DNA from: Panonychus citri
Lineage: Eukaryota; Arthropoda; Arachnida; Trombidiformes; Tetranychidae
Direction of reading: 5' to 3'
Assembly (NCBI RefSeq): GCF_014898815.1
Contig: NW_026515521.1
Location: 372,001-436,000 of the forward strand
DNA: 64,000 bases
Below the pieces are notes generated by a model. That model made no database searches, was not told where the DNA came from, and was given only the letters and a program-made list of their open reading frames with translations. Below, one piece after another: positions 25,274-34,741 of this stretch. The position numbers and the translations under genes are program-made. Numbering within the stretch: the stretch's first letter is position 1; every line of letters begins with the position of its first letter.

Positions 25274-28200
25274 TAATAGAACTCGATGAAAAGCCAATTA
25301 CTCGCAACTAAAGAAAACAAGTTCGAGATCAAGATTAACTACGATTAGATTCAATTGTTGATTCAACTTAAAATCGATATTAACAATTCAAGGTCTCTCT
25401 TTCTCTCTGTGAACATTTAAAATTGATTCAATTCGTCAAGTTAAACAATTTAATTTGATCGAAATTTAACCCGATAATTAGATTAAGATTTATAAATCGA
25501 ATTTTTTTCATTATATTAGTAGTTAAAAGTTAATTGTGTTAGTTGATTTAATTTTATTTTACCTTTCTCTTGGGAACATCATAAAAATATTATTAGTAGC
25601 AATTATATTACGATGAGGATGGTTTTGTTATCGAACTTGACAAAGTCAGAACAAAAAGAATATGAAAAAAGTTCTAAGTGTGAGCCAAAGATTCATTTTT
25701 CGAGACAAGAGTTTATTGAAATTTTCCATCAGTGACACTCAATGAATCTCAATTTGATTTGCTAATTAACAATTCAAGTTGATTGTTTTTATAAGCTTTT
25801 CGCCAGTTGAAAGTTCTGAATCTGAATTTCAAGTATCATCATGAATAAACTTTTCTGTTGTCAATTAGTTACATGGGAACACTTGCCAGGTGATGTTATG
25901 AATGAACTGTTATTACAATTCTCATCACCCTGAAGCAAAAGAAAAGAATATCGCTGGAAAATTCTGAATGTTCATATTCGAAAACCTGACTGGCTTTTCT
26001 CATCTATCATGAATTTTGATTATTTTCATCTACCCTGTTGTTCATTTACCAATTTTCTCATGGTGAAAGGAAAATAATGATCGGAATAAAGAAGAATTAA
26101 TTTCCAACTTATCATTATTGTGATGATTACCTTGCGATTATTTGTTATCATGTTGAGGGGAGTTGAAAATGATCATGATAATCATTCAGATGAATATGAA
26201 TATTAACAGCTTACCAATTGAGTAACTTATGTTATTATCATGATGAAAAAGGCTTTCAACTGAATCCACTGAGTCCCATTTGAAATAATTGATTATCATG
26301 GCAAATGATTGAATCCCTTTAATATTAGAAACATTTTCTTAATCATATCTTTCATGATAATTGTATTGATTATCCTTTTCAAATGATTGAGATGATTTAT
26401 AATAATATGATAATTGTTTCTTTCTTTCACTAAACATGATGAAAGATTTGGTTGGTCACTTTGAGATTAGTCTGATAAGTTGGTTAATCTTTTTCTGAGT
26501 TTCCAAACTCAAATGTAAGATGAGAGAAATTTTTTTGTCTCTCTCATCCTAAGATTAATATCTTATCCTTAGTCCCTGCAACTCCCCCAACCTCTTAAAA
26601 CGAAAGTGAGAGAGACAACATGATGGACATGAGTGATAATCATTGTCCTAGAGATTTAATAAGTTTCCCTACTTCCGATTTCCTGCTTTTAATTCAACCT
26701 CAGAATCTCAAATCGTTTCTGTTTCCTGTTTCATTTTTTTTCTTTGCTTTTTATCAATGGATAGTTTTTAATTCTGAACGAGTCGAATTCATAAAATGGA
26801 TTAGAACTTTTTTGTTTGTTCAGAAGAAACTCTCTCTCTCTCTTTTTCTTTCTCTCGTCACCATTTTAGTGACCGTTTGAAAGCATGATGAACTTTTCTT
26901 TAAGAACTTTTTTACCAGTTCTCAGCATTTTTTCATCTCTTCATCCATCAGAACATTTTTTCTATCTTCATGTATTAATTCATGATCATCAAGATGTTCA
27001 TCATAATGAAATATTAAATCTTTTCGTTTTCTTTTTCGAGCAAAATTCTTATCAATAATGATTATTTAATCAGTTCTCACCATTTGGAATAATATTCTCG
27101 AATTTTTCTAAAAAGTTCTTGAAAATCAACAAGAATTTTCTTTTATCTTGACTCTATCTATAAATCAGATTTCATGGAGAACTTTGATTTTCATTCTCTC
27201 CTTTTAATTGTTTACCTGATGTCTATCCTTAGGCCTTCAGAATTTTCCTGATCTCATGAGATCGATTGATAATGTTAATCGCCATGTAATATTATCTACT
27301 CGTAGGAACCACTAAATTCTGGTTTCAATATTGTCCTTTTATCATCTTATTCATGAGAGTTAATATAAGAATGGAGCCTGAATTATTCTGGACATAAGAA
27401 TCAATCAATTCTGTTCAGAATATATTTTCTGAGCTGATCATGATTACTATTTACTTTGAGACAACAACAGATTGATGAACATGATGAGACAAATTCAATA
27501 AGAGTTCATGTTTAATCATATCCATGATTGATTAGTTTCCATGACATTCCAAGAGATCCAGAGTCTTCATGATAACAAAACTAATGGACAAATGAAAATA
27601 TCGATCTTGATGAAAGTTTGTTTGTTTTGTTTTTCCAATTTAAAAAGTTTTTTCAACTTAATTGTTTATGATTAAAACTTTTTTGCTTCGCTACTTAAGT
27701 TATTAAACCAGAAAAATATTGTATCATTATCATTGTGATTAAATTTAATGAATCTTCATTAACCACTATGATCATCATGCTATTTCAATTTTCATCCTGA
27801 GAAAAAAAAACTAATTTTGATTAAAAAATTTCAATTCTTTATCATTAATCTTTATTAGATTTGAAATGTTATTATTATTTTGTATCATTATTATCAATGA
27901 AAACAAATTTCCATGATGATTATATTCACACCTTGAGATGTAATCATGAACATGAGGATAATATAGATAATATTAAATTCAGTGAAAATTTTCATCATTA
28001 TCATGAGAATGATGATTTTTGTAGAAAGTTGATCATTTGTCTTCATTTAAACAATAACAATCTCTGAAAGTGTAACAAAATGTTACCATCTCAAGTTAGA
28101 TGAAAGTGAAAAACATCAGCATTAAGATGAGGTGGGATGATAATGGTGATGATGATGATGATGTTGATGTTGGAGGAGGTGGGGTGATGGTGATGGTGGG

Positions 28201-28916
28201 TTAAGTGAATGAAAAATATTGTTACAAGAAAGTTTAATATCGGTTAACCTTTAAAATGATAATAATAATAACATCAAGTTCTTGGAGGGTGAGAATTCAG
28301 ATGAAAACAACAATCATATAAGAATCTTCCTCTCTCCCCCTTCTCACTCTTTCTCTCTTCGTCTTCATCAGCAACAAATGCTGGGGCTGAGAATTTCTAT
28401 CTAATAGGAAAATGTTATAATGGTGAAAACATGAGCGAGACTGAATTATGATGGAAAAAATGAAAACTAGGAGGTGGAAGTTTTTCAAGGTGGGATTACT
28501 GGGAAGATAATGATGATGATGAAAATCTTTTCTATTTTTTTATGTTTTGTTTTCGAAAGAAATAAAAACTGTTTCAATAGGAGAAGAACTTTTTTATACT
28601 CTCGTTTCATCTTTTTTCATTCCTATAAAAAATGATACATGGTATAAGTTGCGAGAGAAATAATTCTCTTTCTTGAAAAAGAATTGAAAGTTTTGAAATC
28701 ACGTTTTTCTCTTTTCGAAATGTTTCATTTATACAAAACAATTGTAATTCTTCTCATTGACCAAATTCACAATCACACTATTATTACGATTAACTTTTTT
28801 TGATGCAAACATTGAAGAGGCTGAAGCACTACAAAGATATCAAAACCACCATTCGATAGCTTTTTGAATTCTGTATCGACTTGCAGAACAATATTATAGG
28901 GGTTAAGGGTCAAAAG
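25274..28916. other. Gene-free AT-rich region
   Basis: The longest frame (26620-26880) is hydrophobic by composition but has no family pattern. GATGATGATG microsatellite-like runs occur at 28140-28200. Nothing else can be supported. Confidence 0.55.
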
Positions 28917-29298
28917 TTACATATTTTCGAATTTCGAGGGGAAACGTTTCTTAATGAAATCCCTTTTCTCTTGTGTTCCAACCGTAGTGAATACTTGACA
29001 ACCTCTTGATAGACAGATCGAAATAGCTGCTTGACCAACTCCTCCTGAACCTGCATGAATTAAAACACTTTCACCAGATTGTAAATTTCCTCGAGAAATC
29101 AAACCATAATAAGCTGTTAAATAGACAACAGGAACTGTTGCAGCTTCGGCTAATGTCCAATTTTCAGGAACAAAGATGCGAGATGAATTTGATTGGATTA
29201 TTGATGAAGTTGCTAATCCACTAGAACTACAAATACCCATAACTCGTTCACCAGACGAATTGATACCCGAAAACTCAATACCAATTGACGGGTTGACT
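28917..29298 (-). pseudogene. Fatty acid synthase enoyl-reductase fragment
   Basis: The minus strand encodes about 125 residues matching the animal fatty acid synthase (FASN) enoyl-reductase domain: IGIEFSGINSSGERVMGIC, then NWTLAEAATVPVVYLTAYYGL and the NADPH-binding GSGGVGQAAISICLSRGCQVFTT. It begins without a start or splice acceptor, directly against a copy of the RNF113 upstream region, and ends in a stop after PSKFENM. A complete FASN has more than 2,000 residues, so this is a captured piece. The nucleotide-binding glycines are intact, so decay is recent. Confidence 0.8.
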
Positions 29299-29496
29299 TT
29301 ATGACGATTTTATTTGTACAGTTTAATAACAAAGAGAATTTACTTTGTAATTGAGCTTTTAAAAATGTCAAATGTTTTGATTGCTTACAATTAAAGATAA
29401 ATGACAACTTTTTTGCTCTGAAAATAGCTTATTCTTACTTGATTACATTTTTTCTCGAGCTGTTGCTACTCATCAATCTTTCTCATAGTAACATTG
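29294..29496 (+). repeat. Copy 1 of the RNF113 upstream region
   Basis: About 200 bp match 31745-31950 and, for the inner 170 bp, 33024-33210, all of which lie upstream of an RNF113 start or its copy. Here no RNF113 codons follow; the copy ends at AACATTG and passes into a fatty acid synthase fragment. Confidence 0.8.
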
Positions 29497-29548
29497 CTAG
29501 CGAGATTTTGAAGCCAATAATGGAACCTGCAAACAAGCATCAACAAAG

Positions 29549-29692
29549 CTAATTCAATGTCCAGTGTCTTTGACCATCCCCAACTTCCGCAGAAGAAACT
29601 TCTTCTACACCTTGGAATGATCCTGAATAATCATAACCACGAGTTCTAAGTTCCGTGTAAATGTCCTAAATACCATTTTCTCTTTCCAAAAC
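29549..29692 (-). pseudogene. Fatty acid synthase dehydratase-region fragment
   Basis: The minus strand reads IYTELRTRGYDYSGSFQGV and then EVGDGQRHWTLN, typical of the animal FASN dehydratase domain (ELRLRGYDYGP-type motif). There is a TAG three codons before this stretch. It lies in the correct order upstream of the enoyl-reductase piece, but the roughly 500 residues between the two domains are missing and an RNF113 promoter copy stands in their place. Confidence 0.7.
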
Positions 29693-29715
29693 CATCATTT
29701 TCGAGTACAGTTACT

Positions 29716-30352
29716 AATCGTTCAGATGGAGGAGTATTGGGTGTAATTCTGGGTATAATTGGTCCACTTCAATCACTGGTAGTGATTAAGATAATCACTG
29801 ATCTTGGAACATCTTAAGCTGGTGAAATGCTTCTTTATGATGAATTAACTGAGTCAATGAGAAATGTTAAATTGCAAGAAAAATGTTCCAATTGTCATGT
29901 TTTTGGTGATTCTCCAATAATTGATGGATAATTAATTGATTATGAACAATTCTGTGATACACCAATGTGCGATGATTCTAAAATTTAAAAAATTTACACT
30001 TCAGAGGAAAGGATTACCTGTCAAGAATATAAGGAGACAATTGTTGCCACCAATACGCCTCTTTTAATTGGTGTACGATCATCATTACAATAATCAATTG
30101 TTAAATTAACCAATGCAATCAATTTACCGTTAGATGTTATCGATAAGTCAAATGGATTGAATAATCTTAAGGATTTAATTGATTCAAAGAAAGTGGATAA
30201 AGTATTATTCATGTGTCGCCGTGGAAATGGCTCACAAACGCATGTCATTTCGTCAAAGATAATTTAGTTAATTGTTATCTAATTCAGTTTAAATATAATC
30301 GGTGGTATTGCCGCTTGGGCCAAAGAGATTGACCGACTAATACCAATCTATT
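29716..30352 (+). pseudogene. MOCS3/Uba4 pseudogene, C-terminal part
   Basis: Reading plus-strand frames through at least five stops shows the end of the adenylyltransferase domain (SDGGVLGVILGIIGPLQS, VVIKIITDLGTS), the linker CSNCHVFGDSP and the rhodanese domain of MOCS3 (YKETIVATNTPLLIGVRSS, then VDKVLFMCRRGNGSQ and GGIAAWAKEID). The usual rhodanese active-site Cys position is visible as MCRRGN. MOCS3 activates MoaD- and Urm1-type proteins for molybdopterin synthesis and tRNA thiolation. The N-terminal E1-like half is absent. The start abuts the FASN fragment on the opposite strand. Confidence 0.75.
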
Positions 30353-30497
30353 AAAATCTTTCATTCCAAACTCATTGGTAATATTTACCTTTGGAAATTT
30401 ATCTATTTTTATATTCAGATTATTAATTGTTTCGCTGGAAATTAAGATAACAATAAACTAATTGTTTCATTTTTCCAAGCAACAATTAAACAAATGT

Positions 30498-30522
30498 CTG
30501 TGGAAATAGTCTATTCCCACAG
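30498..30522. promoter_or_regulatory. Palindromic promoter module (RING gene 1)
   Basis: CTGTGGAAATA-GTC-TATTCCCACAG: 11-bp arms with one mismatch, followed within 20 bp by CTGTTTACATTTG. The same layout occurs upstream of the THAP gene and the RNF113 copies. Confidence 0.55.
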
Positions 30523-31180
30523 CAGAAAATCAAAATTTCTGTTTACATTTGTTGTTGTTTTCCTTGGATTTGTCATTTCCTATTCTTAATTGTTTTCCTT
30601 AATTTTTACAACCTTTTTCTATTTCTCTCTGTTTAATTTTAGCCCACAATCAATTCTGTTTCTCTTTCCAGATATCTTCAGGTAATTATCGATTTAATTT
30701 CTTCAATATTCTCGAAATTATCAAGTATCTTTTTCTTACTATTTTAATTTTCACTTTTTCCATTTTTTGTCAACTCTATACTTCCTCATAGATTTAAAAA
30801 CCTAAAACTTGAATGACATTTACGATTGAATTTATTGATCAGAAATCTCTAATTGAGACCTTTTTTAATTCATTCAAATACACTGTTGAAAATTTGAAAC
30901 AAATTCCTAAACAGAATTGATTTGTAAATGATTAACCTGCAAACGGTTAATCCACAAGACACTTTGTTGTAATCAGAATTTTTAATGATTTCTAATCATT
31001 AACTTTCTGTTACTAATTTTCACTCAATCTATTCAACTGCCATTCCATTTGTCACCTTGTTAGTTTACCAACGCCTCTGATTAAGCCTCGAAAATCTCAA
31101 TTTGTATAATTATTTTCTCTAATCAACTAATTAATATTTCATTTGGTTTTCTTTTACAGTAAAGATAAATTCGTGTCAAG

Positions 31181-31683
31181 ATGGGCTTTCGTATTCACTT
31201 GTTCAAGGAAGAACCAGATCGAGATATTATCTGTCCGTTTGCATGGGTGTTTTAGATAACCCGGTTAAAGATCAATGTGGACATTTTTTCTGTGCTGATT
31301 GTTTGGGTCCATGGTTACAAAAAACTGGTCGATGTCCAATCTCCAATCAATCAATTCACTCATCAATACCAAGTGAAAGTCTTTCCCAACGGATAAATTG
31401 TCTTAAAATTAAGTGTGTCGAGTGTAAGAAAAATTTTGTCCCCTTAAATCAGCGGTCTGAGGGTTGTATCGATTGTGTCACCCGTCGTATCTCAAATCGT
31501 ACTTCAGCCAGTGACAGTTTTGATCGACGATTCAATCAACCTCACCACTCATTTCAACAAGAACAGAAACAGAAACAAAAAGATAAAAATTCTTGGGGCT
31601 CTTGGGCTCTTGCTGCTGGTGCCGTTGCTGCCGTAGCTTTGGCTGCGACTTCTGCAACTAAAAATAAAACTAATCGTAAATGA
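31181..31683 (+). pseudogene. RING-finger membrane protein gene with one frameshift
   Basis: The ATG at 31181 follows a good 3' splice site (TTTTACAG, 31157), so the 5' UTR is probably spliced. The first 19 codons read MGFRIHLFKEEPDRDIICP and align with the intact paralogue at 46388; then one base is missing near 31,237 and the frame continues as CMGVLDNPVKDQCGHFFC. The C3HC4 RING (CGHFFCADC, CPISN), a second zinc-binding pair (CVECKK..GCIDC), a Gln/Lys-rich linker and a C-terminal hydrophobic segment (WALAAGAVAAVALAATSA) before a basic tail suggest a tail-anchored E3 ubiquitin ligase. The last RING ligand is Asn (CPISN). A sequencing error could account for the frameshift; if real, the gene is dead. 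Confidence 0.7.
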
Positions 31684-31744
31684 TCAATTAACAATCAACT
31701 CTGATGATCTTCACTCGACTTTTTTCCTGTCCAATTAATCGACT

Positions 31745-31992
31745 GTGACTTTGTGACGATTTTATCTGTACAGTTTAATAACAAAGAGAATTTACTTTGT
31801 AATTGAGCTTTTAAAAATGTCAAATGTTTTGATTGTTTACAATTAAAGATAAATGACAACTTTTTTGCTCTGAAAATAGCTTATTCTCACTTCTTGTTTA
31901 CATTTTTTCTTGAGTTGTTTCTACTCATCGTAACATTGTTTTGTATTTTACTTACTATTTGTATCTTTTAATTAGAGTTAAATTGTGTAAAT
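31745..31992 (+). repeat. Copy 2 of the RNF113 upstream region
   Basis: Precedes the mosaic pseudogene. It includes TGAAAATAGCTTATTCTCAC (31871-31890) and a nearby TTGTTTACATTTTTTC. Confidence 0.85.
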
Positions 31993-33023
31993 ATGTTCAA
32001 GAGACCAGTTAAAATTAACTTTAGAAAGAGAGAAGAGGAAAAATCACCAAATGAAGAGGAGGAAGAAATTGTGATCTGCAGACCAAGTAAAATCTCTGCA
32101 AAACGCTTTAGCGACAGCGAAATCAACATTAGCATCAAATCAAATTCAACAACAGCAAAAATTAAAATCGGAACAAGTGACACAACAGCAAATCCACGTT
32201 GGATCAGTGGCTCGATTGAAACAATTATCAAAATCGGAAGATGATCTACTGAAAACTTTAGATGAAATTAAGGAAACAATTAGATCGAGCCCAAGAAGAG
32301 ATGAAGACATTCAAACAAGAAAGAGATCGACTTCAAGATCAACTCGAAAAGTTAATCAATGAATTAGAAGCTAAAGAGGTAAGAGACATTTTCTCCTTTC
32401 AAATCAAATTGATTAATAACTAAATTACAATTATCTTAATTTGACTCATTCAGAGGGATCTTCAACAGGCTAAACTGAATCAACAAAAGGGTATGCAACA
32501 AGCAACTGCCCAACAGCAGCAACAACAACAACAATTAGCCCAACAAAGTGGTGAATTAGTGGCGATGAAAAAGTCACTCGATGAACGAGCTCGAAGTTTA
32601 CAAGAATTGGAATCAAAATTAACCAAAAGGAAAAGTGAATTTGATTCAATGGAAAAGCAACTCGAACTTGCAATGAAACAACAACGACAACAGGGTCAAC
32701 AACAATCACAACAATCGGCCTCTAATCAAGCTGCTAGTGAGAAAATGTTAACCGAATTAAAAAAGAAAATGGAATCAATTACATCAAATGAATCAGAGAA
32801 AGTTAAATGAGTGAGAGGGAAATTAAAAGGATGAATCGATTGACTAAGATTTGATGATTTAATTGTCACCAGATTCACATGGATTCAGTTGATATTTTTG
32901 ATTCTTCCTTCCCAACAAACAAAATCATAGATACTCAACAAATCCATGTATCCACGGTTTCATCAGTAGTTGATTGTTGATTAATTATTGACTGATGGAA
33001 ATACAACTCGAACTTGCAAATTT
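31993..33023 (+). pseudogene. RNF113-ERC mosaic pseudogene
   Basis: The first 30 codons copy RNF113 (MFKRPVKINFRKREEEKS to RPSK). At the shared heptamer AGTAAAA the sequence switches to ERC exon 7 (equivalent to 41281-41470), out of frame. It then skips about 740 bp to the end of exon 7, keeps the ERC intron between exons 7 and 8, copies exon 8, skips to the ERC 3' UTR (equivalent to about 43298-43488), and finally repeats 23 bp of exon 8 (ACTCGAACTTGCAA). It then re-enters the true RNF113 upstream region. Intron retention shows a DNA-level event, not a retrocopy. The longest frames (31993-32244 and 32493-32810) would give only short chimeric peptides. Confidence 0.85.
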
Positions 33024-33257
33024 TGTCAAATGTTTTGATTGTTTACAATTAACGACAAATGAAAAGAGTAGAGAGAGTCGGTTTTTACTCTTTGGATAAA
33101 CAACCTTTTTGCTCTGAAAATAGCTTATTCTTACTTCTTGTTTACATTTTTCTTGGGTTGTTGCTACTCATCAATCTTTCTCATCTCAACATTGTTTTGT
33201 ATTTTACTTATTTCTATTACTATTTGTATCTTTTAATTAGAGTTAAATTGTGTAAAG
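33024..33257 (+). promoter_or_regulatory. RNF113 upstream region with palindromic module
   Basis: Contains TGAAAATAGCTTATTCTTAC (33115-33134), then TTGTTTACATTTTTCTTG, and a pyrimidine-rich stretch before the start codon. A 40-bp insertion at about 33,060-33,102 sets it apart from the other two copies. Confidence 0.5.
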
Positions 33258-34100
33258 ATGTTCAAGAGACCAGTTAAAATTAATTTTCGAAAGAGAGAAG
33301 AGGAAAAATCATCCGATGAAGAGGAGGAAGAAACTGTAATCTTTAGACCGAGTAAAAAGGTTTGTATTGGTCGGAATGTCGGAAGAGAAAACAATTCAAA
33401 GGTTGAATCGAGTTCTGATTCTGATGGAGAAGAAGATGAATCATCAATTTCTGTATCATATTCTACCAGTAAGGATATTATTCGTGAAGGACCTAAAGAC
33501 ATGGGCGCAACATCGGAGAGACAAATTGACAGCGATAAGGAAGGTGTTAGTGGGAACAAATTTATCGCCAAAGGACCGATGAAAGCTCCTTCCAATATAA
33601 GGTCAACAGTTCGATGGGATTATCAGCCTGATATTTGTAAAGATTTCAAGGAGACGGGATTTTGTGGTTTCGGTGATTCTTGTATTTTCCTACATGATAG
33701 AAGTGATTATAAAGCTGGTTGGCAATTAGAAGCTGAAGCTCGCAAAGGAACTTATGGTGAAGATGATGTTAATTACGAGATTACAGAGGAGAAAGAGATT
33801 CCATTTAAATGTTTAATCTGCCGAGAAGGTTTTACTAATCCAATTGTCACCAAATGTGAACATTATTTCTGTGAGAAATGTTTCTTAGCCGAATACAGGA
33901 AAAGTACAAAGTGTTTCATTTGTCATGTTCCAACCAAGGGAATATTCAAACCCGCTGATATTTTCAAAAAATCGACCAAAAAGAAGAGACAAACTGATGA
34001 GGATGATGAAGATGATGAGGATGAACAAGAAGATGACAAGGATCAGATCAAAGAGGTTGAAAATTTTACCAATTGTGATAGTGATCAAGAAGACGATTAA
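33258..34100 (+). CDS. RNF113A: RNF113/Cwc24 spliceosomal RING-CCCH protein
   Basis: A single uninterrupted exon encodes 280 aa. Order: basic/acidic N-terminus (KINFRKREEEKSSDEEEEE), Ser/Asp-rich linker, the RNF113 signature VRWDYQPDICKDFKETGFC, a CCCH zinc finger (C-x8-C-x5-C-x3-H), DRSDYKAGWQLE, then a C3HC4 RING (CLICREGFTNPIVTKCEHYF to CFIC), and an acidic tail. In yeast and animals this protein (Cwc24) joins the activated spliceosome near the 5' splice site; the RING can act as a ubiquitin ligase. All zinc ligands are present. The acidic C-terminal tail (DEDDEDDEDEQEDD) is more extreme than in vertebrates. The lack of introns is common for this gene, and the 5' region has been copied twice nearby. 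Confidence 0.93.
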   Translation: MFKRPVKINFRKREEEKSSDEEEEETVIFRPSKKVCIGRNVGRENNSKVESSSDSDGEEDESSISVSYSTSKDIIREGPKDMGATSERQIDSDKEGVSGNKFIAKGPMKAPSNIRSTVRWDYQPDICKDFKETGFCGFGDSCIFLHDRSDYKAGWQLEAEARKGTYGEDDVNYEITEEKEIPFKCLICREGFTNPIVTKCEHYFCEKCFLAEYRKSTKCFICHVPTKGIFKPADIFKKSTKKKRQTDEDDEDDEDEQEDDKDQIKEVENFTNCDSDQEDD

Positions 34101-34741
34101 TCTGATTGTTTCAGATTATAAAACGTGTGTACATACAAATTGAGGCATCGATTAAATCTCATTGCAAATTTGATTAATAATTCATTTCAGATCAATTTAC
34201 TCCATGGAACTGCAATTCTAATCAACAATCAAAGAAAAAATCGGTTAAAAGTTTTTCTGGTTTTCTTTTTTTTCGACTTTTTCTCCATAGACATTTAGTG
34301 TCATCTTGTTTTCTATTTTGAAACTAAAGTTCTTATTTTCTCTTTTCTTAACATTCGATGAGGATGTTTGAGGCTGGAGTGGAATCAGAGCTTCGCTGAT
34401 ATACATGTATTTAGATTTCGAATTGAAGTAAATTGAATGAAAGAAGAAGAAGAAAAATATTATTTGTTAATTGTTATTCGAGAAAAAAGTGCTTGTTATT
34501 CGTGTTGTTCTAATTTGTTTGATGTATTTAAAAGGTTCGAGAATAAAAAGTCAAACCTAATGTGAAAGTTTAACAAAAGGAATCGAAATTTTGAAAAGTG
34601 AAAATTATTCTCTAATCAAAAAGTCGATCAAAAATCAACAGGAATCATTTTGTAGATATAAAATAAAATATAATTTCCAAGTGTGGATTCAGTGTATAAT
34701 TTGACCATCTTTTGGATCGAAGTGTCTAAAGGAATCATCTG
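34101..34741 (+). promoter_or_regulatory. RNF113 3' end, ERC promoter and 5' UTR
   Basis: No gene lies here. The stretch should hold the RNF113 3' UTR and the ERC promoter and 5' UTR. No clear TATA box or initiator could be fixed; the last 120 bp are AT-rich as in leaders of this genome. Confidence 0.4.

Noticed and set aside
26620..26880. 86-codon open frame with hydrophobic stretches
   Set aside because: Composition follows TCTCTC and TTTTT runs; no splice sites or family pattern.
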